Under the pieces are notes generated by a model, which did no database searches, was not told the origin of the DNA, and saw only the letters and a list, made by a program, of their open reading frames with translations. A stretch of 64,000 bases of DNA from an uncultured Polaribacter sp. Lineage in GTDB: Bacteria > Bacteroidota > Bacteroidia > Flavobacteriales > Flavobacteriaceae. Below, one piece after another: positions 18,111 to 27,566 of this stretch. Position numbers and translations under genes: made by a program. The DNA lies in assembly GCA_947497755.1 (NCBI GenBank), contig CANMHT010000012.1, positions 1-64,000 of the forward strand. Direction: 5' to 3'. The stretch's first letter is position 1. Each line of letters begins with the position of its first letter.

Positions 18111-18359
18111 TCATGGTATTTGATAATTAGAAAGAACTCAAAATATAACACCCATTTAAAAAAAGAGTAAATTTTATTTTGTTAGTTTTTTGAAGGTTAC
18201 TTTCTGATTTCAGAATAAAGAATCGGTGCATACATTTCAAAGCTACCCCCTACTGCTTTTAAAAGTTCAAATGTTTGCCTCTTTTTCAAAGAGTGTCCTT
18301 TTGACTTTTAAGCCCTCAGGGTTTGTTAATGAATGTATTTAACCTTAATTCTTTTTATT

Positions 18360-18713
18360 ATGAATGCATCACAAAATAACAGTTTCATTAAACAACTTCA
18401 AAAAATCATCTCTAGCAACCCAACATCTATAAAAGCTTATGTAGCCAAAGAAGCCCTAAGTTATTATCAGAATGATATAAAAACATTCTTTAACGACTTA
18501 CTATCTAATGGTTGTGCTTCTGGTATGATAAACTCCCTCATCTATTACTCCGACACACATAAATTCTACAATAAATACTATAATCAAATTGAAGACCTTA
18601 GACATGATTATGAAGATTCTACAGGATTACCTTTAACAATCAAAGGTGATTTAAAAAACTTTATGGCTTGGTTTGCTTTTGAAGAAACTGCTTATTATCT
18701 AGAAATGAATTAG
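18360..18713 (+). CDS. Small conserved mobile-element protein (DUF7222-like)
   Basis: 117 aa from the ATG at 18360 (MNASQNNSFIKQLQKII); an in-frame ATG at 18333 adds only a hydrophobic leader and is less likely. It is globular and helical, with KAYVAKEALSYYQNDIKTFF, NGCASGMINSLIYYSDTHKF and GDLKNFMAWFAFEETAYYLE. From memory this resembles small proteins carried by Bacteroidota conjugative elements (DUF7222 type). No function is known, and there are no catalytic motifs or membrane segments. It marks the accessory character of this stretch. Confidence 0.7.
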   Translation: MNASQNNSFIKQLQKIISSNPTSIKAYVAKEALSYYQNDIKTFFNDLLSNGCASGMINSLIYYSDTHKFYNKYYNQIEDLRHDYEDSTGLPLTIKGDLKNFMAWFAFEETAYYLEMN

Positions 18714-18780
18714 ATATAATAATATAACTTAAAAATTATCTTCCAATATAAATTAGCGACTCTAATTTTAATAATACCCC

Positions 18781-18895
18781 CTAATTCAACACCCTAACTT
18801 CTGTTAATTAAATTTACAATAGTACTGTTTTTTTAATCCGTACAAATACCGGTAATACCATACAAGTTTAACGCTGAATCACCCAACTCATCCTA
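18781..18895 (+). repeat. Imperfect ~115-bp direct repeat, copy 1
   Basis: This segment reads CTAATTCAACACCCTAACTT ... ATAGTACTGTTTTT ... TACAAATACCGGTAATACCA ... GAATCACCCAACTC. It recurs in diverged form at 20652-20765. The copies lie on either side of the hydrolase and zinc-ribbon genes. This copy fills most of the gene-free 18714-19017 stretch. Confidence 0.45.
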
Positions 18896-19017
18896 CTACC
18901 TTTACAAAAAAAACTCCCAGCAACTATTTAAAGTAGTTCATTTTATCGCACCTATCATCCCATCTGTAATGGACTTAAAATCCAATTATAAATAAAGCTG
19001 AAATCTAAAAGCAAGTT

Positions 19018-20223
19018 ATGAATAAAATAGCAATAAAAATTTCAATAATATTAAACATTATCTTTTTATCCGCAACATTGTTTATTGGATACCTATTTTA
19101 TTCTAATATCAAATTAAAGATCTTTCCTAAAGAAATAATAACAACACAAGAAGCAAAATTAAAAAACAAAAATTCTACAACTGTTTATTATGAGGCCTCT
19201 AAATTTAAAATTATCGGCCAACTCCCTAATACAGAAAGTTACAACAGACTTCCTTTAAACTCAAAAAATAAAGTAAGAAAACCCGTTTGGAACCTTTCAA
19301 AAAACTCTGCAGGAATTTCCATTCGATTTTCCTCAAACTCTTCCACAATAAAAATCCGTTGGAAATTAAAACATAATAACACTCCTTCAAACATGACACC
19401 TATTGCAGCAAAAGGATTAGATCTATATACATACAATGATAACAAATGGCAATTTGTAGGAGCTGCAAAACCAACTGACACTTTCAATGAAACCACTATA
19501 ATTCAAGATATGGATACAATAATGAATCGAGAATACCTATTAAACCTTCCCTTATACAATGGGGTTGACCTACTTGAAATTGGAATTAATAAAAACGCCT
19601 CTATTCGTAAACCTGCTCAAAAAATAATCAACACTACGCATCCAATAATTTTTTATGGCACATCTATCACACAAGGAGCATCTGCTTCACGCCCTGGACT
19701 AACATATGCTGCTCTTTTAGAAAGACACTTCAATAAAGAAGTTATCAATTTAGGATTTAGTGGACATGGAAGATTTGAAAAAGAAATTGCTAAATACATT
19801 ATGACAGCAAAACCTTCAATTATTGTTTTAGACTGCACCCCCAATTCATCCAGTAATGTTATTCGCAACAACATTCCTGAAACTATTGAATACATAAACT
19901 CAATTAACAATACAATCCCAATCGTACTTATAGAAAGTATCATAAGAGACACTGCCTTCTTTAAAAAAGATAACAAAAATATTTTTGGCACAATATCATT
20001 TATAAACGAACAAAATAAAGCTCTAAAAGACATCTATAAAAAAACAAGAGAAACAAAGAAAAACATTTTTTACATCAATAATAAAAACTTAATCGGACAA
20101 GACCATGAAGCAACAATAGATGGTACGCATTTTAACGATTTAAGGCATTACAGAACCTATAAAACACTGAAACAAAAAATAGAGGAAATTCTCCCACAAC
20201 AAGAAAACAACTTAATACAGTAA
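19018..20223 (+). CDS. Membrane-anchored SGNH/GDSL hydrolase of the GxDLY type
   Basis: 401 aa. An N-terminal membrane anchor (IIFLSATLFIGYLFYSN) precedes a beta-sandwich N-domain with the signature GLDLY (the GxDLY motif) at about residues 134-138. The SGNH esterase domain follows: nucleophile Ser216 in YGTSITQGAS, the Gly block NLGFSGHG, the Asn block LDCTPNSSS and the Asp368-x-x-His371 dyad in DGTHFND. All catalytic blocks are present. It probably acts outside the cytoplasmic membrane as a carbohydrate or lipid ester hydrolase; the substrate is unknown. The gene is followed after 30 bp by a zinc-ribbon membrane protein. Confidence 0.88.
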   Translation: MNKIAIKISIILNIIFLSATLFIGYLFYSNIKLKIFPKEIITTQEAKLKNKNSTTVYYEASKFKIIGQLPNTESYNRLPLNSKNKVRKPVWNLSKNSAGISIRFSSNSSTIKIRWKLKHNNTPSNMTPIAAKGLDLYTYNDNKWQFVGAAKPTDTFNETTIIQDMDTIMNREYLLNLPLYNGVDLLEIGINKNASIRKPAQKIINTTHPIIFYGTSITQGASASRPGLTYAALLERHFNKEVINLGFSGHGRFEKEIAKYIMTAKPSIIVLDCTPNSSSNVIRNNIPETIEYINSINNTIPIVLIESIIRDTAFFKKDNKNIFGTISFINEQNKALKDIYKKTRETKKNIFYINNKNLIGQDHEATIDGTHFNDLRHYRTYKTLKQKIEEILPQQENNLIQ

Positions 20224-20253
20224 CATATACCAAACTCAAAAAAAAATGGAAAA

Positions 20254-20613
20254 ATGAAATGTACCCAATGTAACACCTACAGTTCTAACAATGGAAAATT
20301 TTGTGTTAGTTGCGGAAAAAAATTGATTAATCGTTTGAATAAAGAAAAACACAATATCAACTCAAAAAATACAAATTTACTTCTGCTAGCTTTTGTAAGC
20401 ATAACCATGTTATATAATATTTCTAAAATTACACTTCATTTTGTAGACATTTATTATAGCACATCACAAATAATTGATTATTCCATAGGTATAGCAAGCA
20501 TTTTAATGTACTCAACTATCGCAATGGTTATTCAACATAAACTATCTAAAATACTATTATTTACTCTATCTTTTTTCGAACTTGTTTTCCTAGTATTAAA
20601 CATATTAGATTAG
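20254..20613 (+). CDS. Zinc-ribbon membrane protein
   Basis: 119 aa. An N-terminal zinc ribbon (CTQCNTYSSNNGKFCVSCGKKL, two CxxC pairs) is followed by three hydrophobic segments: LLLLAFVSITMLYNISKI, IIDYSIGIASILMYSTIAM and ILLFTLSFFELVFLVLNIL. It is probably an inner-membrane protein with the ribbon facing the cytoplasm. It is 30 bp after the hydrolase and likely co-transcribed. The function is unknown. Confidence 0.75.
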   Translation: MKCTQCNTYSSNNGKFCVSCGKKLINRLNKEKHNINSKNTNLLLLAFVSITMLYNISKITLHFVDIYYSTSQIIDYSIGIASILMYSTIAMVIQHKLSKILLFTLSFFELVFLVLNILD

Positions 20614-20651
20614 AGAATAATCATAATTGAAAAATATCATGAAGACAACAT

Positions 20652-20765
20652 CTAATACCTAACACCTCTATTCAATAAGTCAACAGTAGTTCTGTTTTTC
20701 GAAGTCTATACAAATACTAATAATATCATACATGTTTTCTATTGAATTCACCATCCCTATACATT
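20652..20765 (+). repeat. Imperfect ~115-bp direct repeat, copy 2
   Basis: CTAATACCTAACACCTCTAT ... CAGTAGTTCTGTTTTT ... TACAAATACTAATAATATCA ... GAATTCACCATCCC parallels 18781-18895 in order and spacing. No coding frame is evident in either copy. Confidence 0.45.
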
Positions 20766-20935
20766 ACTTTAGCGAATAACAAGATATATTAAAATAGTAT
20801 TAATGTTTTATATATAAAATTTTTAAACTTAAAACAATAAATATAAACCTGAGACTAACAACTGTTATTATATTGGAGGATACCGAAAAACCAATTAAAA
20901 AATGAGTGTAGGTTAAATAAACAAATTTCATTATT

Positions 20936-21031
20936 ATGACATGTAAATGTAATTGGTGCGGAAGAACTTATCAAGGTTCTTTATTTTCTGCTTATTGTTC
21001 AGAAAAATGCAAGAAACAAGTTTATAAATAA
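20936..21031 (+). CDS. Very small zinc-ribbon protein (31 aa)
   Basis: ATG at 20936 to TAA at 21031 encodes MTCKCNWCGRTYQGSLFSAY followed by CSEKCKKQVYK. The two Cys pairs (CNWC and CSEKC) form a complete zinc knuckle, and short proteins of this pattern occur widely in Flavobacteriaceae. A clear terminator begins 7 bp after the stop, supporting a real transcript. The function is unknown. Confidence 0.6.
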   Translation: MTCKCNWCGRTYQGSLFSAYCSEKCKKQVYK

Positions 21032-21037
21032 ACTTTT

Positions 21038-21072
21038 AAAAGCGGTAGAAATCAAACTCTACCGCTTCTTTT
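21038..21072 (+). terminator. Rho-independent terminator after the mini zinc-ribbon gene
   Basis: Nine-bp stem AGCGGTAGA/TCTACCGCT (21041-21049 with 21058-21066), eight-base loop, then TCTTTTGATC. Confidence 0.75.
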
Positions 21073-21205
21073 GATCTTAAAATAGTAATACAGTATCAAT
21101 TAATTTCTGGTTTAACATACTTACAAAATTAGGTGCTAAATCAATCCAAAATAAATAACATATATAAAACTTGCTTTTAAAAATCTATTAGATATACTAA
21201 AACTA

Positions 21206-21301
21206 CACAATACCATAAGTAACCCTTTTCGAAGAAAGACATGAATTCTTCAAAGAGAAATAATTTTCACCTTGCTTTTAAGCAACGCTTATGGTATTGT
21301 G
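21206..21301. repeat. Long-loop inverted repeat CACAATACCATAAG / CTTATGGTATTGTG
   Basis: Perfect 14-bp arms (21206-21219 and 21288-21301) are separated by 68 bp that itself can fold (GAAGAA...TTCTTC). It lies in the otherwise gene-free 21032-21474 stretch upstream of the lipoprotein gene. A structured RNA leader, a small mobile repeat or an operator are all possible. Confidence 0.5.
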
Positions 21302-21474
21302 TTTTTAGTTAGTGATTTCTTTCACTAATCCTGATGTTCTTTATTTCTTCAAATGAAGAAATAAACAGCTCTTTCACAAAACATATTTAATTACAAACAT
21401 GACCATTTCACATAATGCTTGCATTATGACACCCAAGTATAACAACAGTTTTAAACAAAAAAATATTTTATTTT

Positions 21475-22851
21475 ATGAAACACAATTTAAATACCATAAA
21501 GAGCGTATGGAATACGAGCTTTATATTCGTACTTATTATTTTTATTGGGTGCACACCAGACCCTATTAAAGAATTCAATCAATCACCAACAGTTACACTA
21601 AGTGTTACTGTTAACACTAACAAGACATTATCTGGAAATTTAATTGGAACAGATAGTGATGGAACAATTTCTTTAAAAGAAATAATCATTAAAAATGGGG
21701 ATACGAGTATTGAGTCACTTGAAGTTTCAGGCACTAATTGGACGAGTCAAAACTCTTTAGCTGCGGGAAACTACACAATTACAGGAACAGTAACCGACAA
21801 TGATGGAGCTACAGCTTCTAAGTCAAGTACAAAGACAATTCTTGGATTAGAAATTACCATTACAGATGGAACGATTTCTTTTGAAGAAAACGAAACTACA
21901 AATCAAGAAACTATTGCAACAATTAATAACGTAAACAATATTTCTGGAGTAAGCTATAGTTTAGATACTGATTCTCAAAATTACTTTGAAATTACCAATA
22001 ATAAAATCAAGGTAAAATCAGGGATTGTTTTTGATTTTGAAAACGCTCCAAATGCAATTACCATAACAGCTTCTGCAACTGGTGAAAATGATGCACAGCA
22101 AAACATCAATCTTACTATTATTGATAAAAATGATAGATTAGAGGATATTGTAATCAAAGCCACTCATTGTAAAGCTGGTTTTGCTAAAGTTGATGTAGCG
22201 GATAATGACCCTAATACTGAAAACATTATAGAATATGCTTTAGATCACAATGGAAAGCTTACCGATCGTACTTTTGAAGATGTAAAAGCACTTATTGATG
22301 GCAACACTTCTTATCCACATCCTGGAGGGAATTTTTTAGATATAATTACTCGAATGGAATTTTCTCTTACAAAAAATGATGATGGAAATACTGTATTTGA
22401 CTATACTGATGCCACTACTACAGATCCTGCAATATTACATCGTACCAGTTTTAGCTTCACCAATCTTAATGATGACACAACCTTTACACAAACAGCCGAT
22501 CAAATCACTCGTCCAAAATTAAAAGAAGTTTATGGGTTTGCTTACGATGAACTTCAAGCTGCAGGGTATGATGATAATGACCCCAATATTGGAAGTGCAG
22601 ATGCTTGGCTAGCTTTAAATGGAACAACAGGAGATTCATGGTTTTATAGTGGTTTTACCGTAACATTTTCAGAAATAATTGCACGCGAACAGGACTCTAG
22701 AAGTTTAAATGAACTGTATGTTTATGCCGCTATACAGGCTTTAAACATAGTGAAATCAAAAACTTCAGTAACTGAAATGAAAACATTGGTCCGTCAATAT
22801 ATGGATTATGGACGTATTACCAATAAGTCTTTATTACAAGATTGTAATTAA
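21475..22851 (+). CDS. Surface lipoprotein with cadherin/Ig-like repeats and a DUF4856-like C-terminus
   Basis: 458 aa. The lipoprotein signal ends at FIGC (about residue 26). Two Ig- or cadherin-like beta modules follow: VTLSVTVNTNKTLSGNLIGT ... NYTITGTVTDNDGATASKS, then an EENETTNQETIATINNVNN cadherin-type segment. The C-terminal half (after about residue 220) is globular and acidic (ATHCKAGFAKVDVADNDPNT; KLKEVYGFAYDELQAAGYDD). It does not match a family I can name firmly; DUF4856-like is only a guess. A hairpin terminator follows the stop, so the Cys-rich gene downstream has its own transcript. Confidence 0.75.
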   Translation: MKHNLNTIKSVWNTSFIFVLIIFIGCTPDPIKEFNQSPTVTLSVTVNTNKTLSGNLIGTDSDGTISLKEIIIKNGDTSIESLEVSGTNWTSQNSLAAGNYTITGTVTDNDGATASKSSTKTILGLEITITDGTISFEENETTNQETIATINNVNNISGVSYSLDTDSQNYFEITNNKIKVKSGIVFDFENAPNAITITASATGENDAQQNINLTIIDKNDRLEDIVIKATHCKAGFAKVDVADNDPNTENIIEYALDHNGKLTDRTFEDVKALIDGNTSYPHPGGNFLDIITRMEFSLTKNDDGNTVFDYTDATTTDPAILHRTSFSFTNLNDDTTFTQTADQITRPKLKEVYGFAYDELQAAGYDDNDPNIGSADAWLALNGTTGDSWFYSGFTVTFSEIIAREQDSRSLNELYVYAAIQALNIVKSKTSVTEMKTLVRQYMDYGRITNKSLLQDCN

Positions 22852-22866
22852 ATATATGTTTTATCA

Positions 22867-22898
22867 AGAAGCTCTTTTTCACAAAGAGCTTCTTTTTT
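22867..22898 (+). terminator. Rho-independent terminator after the lipoprotein gene
   Basis: Eleven-bp stem AGAAGCTCTTT/AAAGAGCTTCT (22867-22877 with 22883-22893), five-base loop, then TTTTTAT. Confidence 0.85.
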
Positions 22899-22968
22899 AT
22901 GAAAAAATAAAAATTCATTTGTCTTTTTATATAGATAAGATAAAGTGTGTACATATAGTCTTTTTCTC

Positions 22969-24639
22969 ATGAAACTCCGCCCTCAATTAAAATCTATCTT
23001 AAAAAGAACATTTTTGCTACTACTACCTATAACTTGTTTAGGTTTAGGAGTAGTTGTTATGGCTCAAAGTGTAAGTGACAACTCAGCTTTGAATAATTTA
23101 TGTAATGTAAACAACAACTTCATTTGCAGATATCTTGGAATAAGTGGAGAAGATGCAGTAAAAAGAGTTCATGACAGTGATAGAGGAAAAAATTTAAAAC
23201 TAACCAATACTAGTAACAAAAAACTATTTGTTCCTAATAAAACAAGGGCTGAACTAGATGCCTTTTTAGCTCAAAAAAACCGATTAGGCGTTACAGCTTG
23301 TGAAGAAGGACTTAGAGATAATGTAAATAGTGTTTTTGGTGGTGGCATAAAAGGTTGTGATCAACAATGTGTAATCACGCCTGTTTATGGGCGACGATGT
23401 AGAGTGAAATCAGGATTTACAGGAAAACGATTAGCAAATACTAAAATATGGATAGATGGTACTGCTTTTGACTGGAGTTCTTCGAATTTAAATGGTAGTG
23501 GTTCTTGGAATGTATTAGATGGTTCTACTAATTACCTCTACAGAGGTAAAAGCAATACTATAGGAGACGGAAATAATCAACGTGATAATTGTGGGCCTTC
23601 TAATGGGCATAATCATAAAGCCGAAATGTATCGTCCAGATAGAGATGGTAAATGGCGTAAATATTGGTGTAGTAAAAGAGGATGTTTTAATGGTTGTGAC
23701 TATAGATGGAGACCTGTATATGGGTTCTCTCCTGTAGCATCTTCAGAACAACGAGTTGTAAATGCTAGTTACAATCCAAATTCTTATGGATACACCTGTA
23801 ATCATACCGAGTATAGGTATTCAGGAACGTATACTACAAGAGATTGTAGCGAAAGTGATACTGAAAACCGACCTCCATTCTTACAGGATGGTAGAACTGA
23901 TGATACCTGCACCACTACTTCACGAAGTTGTTCTGATTATAACTATTGGGCAAAATCAGGAGAATCACACAGAAGTGTTCCTCAAGGTTGTTCTACAGCA
24001 GGAACAAGTGGCTCTAAAACAGGAATTTGTTATAAAAACTGCGGAAGTCAAGATGTAGCAAGTTGCACTTCTTATGATTCAAAATGTGAAGTATACAACG
24101 ATAATTCTGTGACTTACGAGTACTCTTCAAGCTGTACATTTGATTGGAAAATAGCAGCTTCTGGCTGGGGCACATGTAGCACTTACTCTGGAACACAATA
24201 TCGGTCAGTTACATGTAAGGACGAAGCTAACAACAACGCTACTTCAGAAAAGTGTAATGCCAACACTAGGCCTGCTTCAAGACAAGCCTGTACAGCATAT
24301 AAATGGGTAAATGATCGTAATTACTCAGGCTGCACTGCTAGGTGTAATAATTTCAATCCAAATTTCATGAAAAATGACCTAGATGAAACAAATCCATTTG
24401 CCTTTATTCTTGTGAGTGGTGTTGCCAATGCTGAAGATGTATACAACAAAATGATAGCACCTATTGGAGGTACGTATACCGCATACGGTAAAGAATACAG
24501 AAAAGCAAGATGTAAAAAAGTATACGATGGTACAACAACAGCAGCCAACAATAGTTTTTGTACTAATCTAAATAAAAATGAACCTTCAAGAACATGTAGT
24601 ATAACCTGTCAAGGTTCAGGAAATCCAAACCCTTTCTAA
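22969..24639 (+). CDS. Cys-rich secreted protein with ADAMTS-like thrombospondin type 1 repeats
   Basis: 556 aa from the ATG at 22969 (MKLRPQLKSILKRTF); the frame opens at 22945, but this start gives a clean signal peptide (FLLLLPITCLGLGVVVMAQ). It has more than 40 cysteines, very unusual for its neighbours. Near residue 400 the pattern ASGWGTCSTYSGTQYRSVTC, then KDEANNN...SEKCNANTRPASRQAC, follows the ADAMTS subgroup of thrombospondin type 1 repeats (W.GTCS...Q.R.V.C.D......C....RP...QAC). A second, weaker repeat closes the protein (YRKARCKKVYDGTTTAANNS ... EPSRTCSITC). The middle holds further Cys-paired segments without a known family. It is secreted and probably disulfide-bonded. No T9SS tail is visible. 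Confidence 0.7.
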   Translation: MKLRPQLKSILKRTFLLLLPITCLGLGVVVMAQSVSDNSALNNLCNVNNNFICRYLGISGEDAVKRVHDSDRGKNLKLTNTSNKKLFVPNKTRAELDAFLAQKNRLGVTACEEGLRDNVNSVFGGGIKGCDQQCVITPVYGRRCRVKSGFTGKRLANTKIWIDGTAFDWSSSNLNGSGSWNVLDGSTNYLYRGKSNTIGDGNNQRDNCGPSNGHNHKAEMYRPDRDGKWRKYWCSKRGCFNGCDYRWRPVYGFSPVASSEQRVVNASYNPNSYGYTCNHTEYRYSGTYTTRDCSESDTENRPPFLQDGRTDDTCTTTSRSCSDYNYWAKSGESHRSVPQGCSTAGTSGSKTGICYKNCGSQDVASCTSYDSKCEVYNDNSVTYEYSSSCTFDWKIAASGWGTCSTYSGTQYRSVTCKDEANNNATSEKCNANTRPASRQACTAYKWVNDRNYSGCTARCNNFNPNFMKNDLDETNPFAFILVSGVANAEDVYNKMIAPIGGTYTAYGKEYRKARCKKVYDGTTTAANNSFCTNLNKNEPSRTCSITCQGSGNPNPF

Positions 24640-24980
24640 AATAACTTCAATGGTCTTTATAATATACTTTTCTTCAGATACATTGTAAAATGAGAAAATC
24701 CCTATTGACACCCTTTAAAAATTTCCTTATCTTGTCAGAAAAAAATAGCACATTACTCGTTACATTCTAAAATAAGTAATAATTTAAAAAAAATCACTCC
24801 AAATAAATTGAAAATATAAAACAGTTAATTTTCAACAAGATCTTGGATAAGAATTTTATTTAAACAACATATTAAAAGCTTATTTTACATGGGCGTAGCA
24901 ACATTATAACATTAATGAAATAAACACCCTTCATCTAGCGAGAAGTTAGCCACAAGCAAGACTAAACTAATGAAAATCGA
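24640..24980. other. Intergenic stretch ahead of the PHP-ATPase module
   Basis: AT-rich, with no coding frame I can support. Its last 50 bp contain CGAGAAGTTAGCCACAAGCA, just before the start codon at 24981, a sequence resembling the 3' end of palindromic cassette-like repeats seen beside horizontally acquired genes in flavobacteria (see 27683-27700 and 29056-29200). Confidence 0.4.
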
Positions 24981-27296
24981 ATGAATCCAGTATTTCTTGA
25001 CCTACATATCCATACTTCTGATAACCCAAACAATCTGAACCCAAATTACGACATACAATTGTTAGTGGACAATATCAATAAATATACTAATAATTCTACA
25101 TTTTTAATTTCAATTACCGACCACAACACCATTAACAAAACGGTATATCTCAAAGCAAAAGATTTAGGGATAAATATATTGGTTGGAGTTGAGCTTCATA
25201 TAAAAAATTATAGCACCTGTCCACCTTATCACTGCCATATTTATTTCAATTTAAATGAGATTACCGGTGAAATCATTGATGAATTGAACAGCAAATTAGA
25301 TAAGCTATACCCAAACAAAGTTGTTCAAAAAGACGATGAGAATATTCCATCAATAGAAACTGTTATAAACACCTTTGATTTGTATGAGTTTTTGCTTTTA
25401 CCACATGGAGGGCAATCGCATTCTACATTTGACAAATCAATTCCAAATGGTGTTAGATTTGACAGTACGATGGAAAGAAGCATTTATTATAACCAATTTG
25501 ATGGATTTACTGCAAGAGGAAATTCTGGATTGGAAAAAACACAAGACTATTTTAAAAAACTTGGTATTAATGAGTTTGTAAATTTAATGACTTGTACGGA
25601 TAATTATAACCCAATTCAATATCCAAACGCAAAATCCTCACAGGCTAAACCTTTCGTACCAACTTGGATGTTTTCACTTCCGACCTTTAACGGTTTAAGA
25701 TTGTCACTTTCAGAATCATCAAGATTAGCCTATTCAGAACAAAAACCAAAGAACTGGTCAGAAAACATAAGAGCAATAAAACTTTCCAAACCAAATATTG
25801 AAATAGATGTCGAATTAACATCAGGATTGAATGTGGTAATTGGAGGTTCTTCAAGTGGAAAAACCCTATTGGTAGATTCCATAAATAACAAAATCTATAA
25901 TGACTTTTCAAAAAGTAATTATGGACATTTTGAGGTGGAAAAAATAATTATTGAAAACCCTTCAGGTTTGCATCCTCATTATATATCTCAAAACTATATT
26001 ATGAGTATTGTCAACGAGACTACGGACGACAATCTTGGCAACATTGATATAATTAAAAAAGTATTCCCTGGTGATTATACGATACGTGAAAAAGTAGATG
26101 CAGGTCTTTTAAAATTAAAGTTAGACTTAAAAGATTTAGTCAAATACGTTAAAATAATTGAAGACGAAGATAAAAATTTAAAAAAAATACCAATCCTTTC
26201 AAGATTAGTTAACAAACAAGATGTTCAAAAAAATATCATATCGAATCTTTTACCTTCACAAGAAATAATAGACAAAACTGAATATCCGCAACATCAGTAT
26301 AAACAACACATATCAATCTTGGACGAGATTGAAACCCTTTTAATCACTAATCCATTTATTGAGCATAATGAAGATTTGGTTGCTAATCTAAAAGAAGAGC
26401 TTGAAAAGGCTTTCAATATTTCTAAATTCGAAAACAAAACAAGAAAATTAATTCAACTATCTAAATCAGCATATGACGAGCATTTAAAAGCATCAAACGA
26501 AGAAGAACAGTCTAAAAAACAACATTTTGACACACTAATTTCAAGTATTAAAAATTACTCTAAAGCCTATTCACAATTCAAGAGTATTATTGAGAAAATT
26601 TCTGAATATGCAATTCGCTGCGATTCAGAAGTAATCGAATCTATGGGACACAAACTATATATCCAAAATGATTTTAGTTTAACCAAAGAAAAATTTCTCG
26701 ATGTGATTAATTTTTATTTAAAAACTGATAAAAAAGTTATTGACTTTACACAATTAACACCTGAAAACTTATTTTTTGAAAATTTCAAGCAACAGTCGCC
26801 TAAAGTTTACAGTTATGATGATTTTGAAATTAAGGTTAATAAAAAATTTGAAGACTTGAACAAGAAAAAATATAAAATTGAAACGGCAGATGGAAGAGAT
26901 TTCGATAATTTAAGTGCTGGTTGGAAAACGTCTGTAATCCTCGATATCATTTTAGGTTACGATGGAGATATCGCACCAATTATAATCGACCAGCCAGAAG
27001 ATAATTTAGCTACAAATTACATTAATAAAGGGCTAGTAAAAGCGATAAAAAAGATTAAGCCCAAAAAGCAAGTTATTTTAGTATCTCATAATGCCACAAT
27101 TCCAATGTTAGCAGATGCTCAAAACATTGTTTTATGTCAGAATATAGATAATAAAATAAGTATTGTGTCCAGTCGATTAGAAGGTCAAATAGATAATAAA
27201 AACGTACTTGATTTCATTGCAGAAATTACTGATGGTGGTAAACCTTCAATTAAAAAACGAGTAAAAAAATACAACCTTAAACATTTTACAGAATAA
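24981..27296 (+). CDS. PHP-domain/ABC-type ATPase fusion (TrlF-like)
   Basis: 771 aa. The N-terminal PHP metal-dependent hydrolase domain has HIHTSD (His9, His11, Asp14), ITDHN (46-49), a GVELH segment, LPHGG and TCTDN, so a full phosphoesterase metal site is plausible. An SMC/ABC-type ATPase follows: Walker A GGSSSGKT at 288-295, a long coiled-coil middle, a signature-like NLSAGWKT, Walker B IIIDQPEDN at 667-675 and the H-loop VSHN near 702. It resembles TrlF-type PHP-ATPases, some of which are found in defence loci. A stop-start junction (TAA ATG) couples it to the next gene. A nucleotide- or DNA-directed hydrolase driven by the ATPase is the inferred role. Confidence 0.85.
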   Translation: MNPVFLDLHIHTSDNPNNLNPNYDIQLLVDNINKYTNNSTFLISITDHNTINKTVYLKAKDLGINILVGVELHIKNYSTCPPYHCHIYFNLNEITGEIIDELNSKLDKLYPNKVVQKDDENIPSIETVINTFDLYEFLLLPHGGQSHSTFDKSIPNGVRFDSTMERSIYYNQFDGFTARGNSGLEKTQDYFKKLGINEFVNLMTCTDNYNPIQYPNAKSSQAKPFVPTWMFSLPTFNGLRLSLSESSRLAYSEQKPKNWSENIRAIKLSKPNIEIDVELTSGLNVVIGGSSSGKTLLVDSINNKIYNDFSKSNYGHFEVEKIIIENPSGLHPHYISQNYIMSIVNETTDDNLGNIDIIKKVFPGDYTIREKVDAGLLKLKLDLKDLVKYVKIIEDEDKNLKKIPILSRLVNKQDVQKNIISNLLPSQEIIDKTEYPQHQYKQHISILDEIETLLITNPFIEHNEDLVANLKEELEKAFNISKFENKTRKLIQLSKSAYDEHLKASNEEEQSKKQHFDTLISSIKNYSKAYSQFKSIIEKISEYAIRCDSEVIESMGHKLYIQNDFSLTKEKFLDVINFYLKTDKKVIDFTQLTPENLFFENFKQQSPKVYSYDDFEIKVNKKFEDLNKKKYKIETADGRDFDNLSAGWKTSVILDIILGYDGDIAPIIIDQPEDNLATNYINKGLVKAIKKIKPKKQVILVSHNATIPMLADAQNIVLCQNIDNKISIVSSRLEGQIDNKNVLDFIAEITDGGKPSIKKRVKKYNLKHFTE

Positions 27297-27566
27297 ATGA
27301 AACTATATTTTTCAAAAGACGACCAAGATGAGATAGTTGTTAAAATGTCAACTTCTACTATTCAAGAAGATTTTTCGTATGTCGAAATGATTAAAAATCT
27401 ATTAAATAACAATGAATTTGATGAGACAGAATTCAGTAGCGACTTTTCAGATGATGAAAAATCAAGAATCGAAACAATGTTAAGTTCAATCAATGAATCT
27501 ATAGCATCTGAAAATGGAGAAGAAAGTGGAGAAGAAAGTGGAACATCAGAAAATACCAGCGGCTAA
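27297..27566 (+). CDS. Small acidic protein coupled to the PHP-ATPase
   Basis: 89 aa, strongly acidic (about 25 Asp/Glu) with a low-complexity tail (ENGEESGEESGTSENTSG). The ATG follows the stop of the PHP-ATPase directly, so the two are translated together. The first 60 residues look like a small folded domain (MKLYFSKDDQDEIVVKMSTS; VEMIKNLLNNNEFDETEFSS). Likely a regulatory or inhibitory partner, perhaps a DNA mimic, but that is only inference from charge and coupling. No family is recognised. Confidence 0.7.
   Translation: MKLYFSKDDQDEIVVKMSTSTIQEDFSYVEMIKNLLNNNEFDETEFSSDFSDDEKSRIETMLSSINESIASENGEESGEESGTSENTSG

Noticed and set aside
19239-20033. Minus-strand frames of 85 and 126 codons
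   Set aside because: Antisense to the SGNH hydrolase, which has all catalytic blocks.
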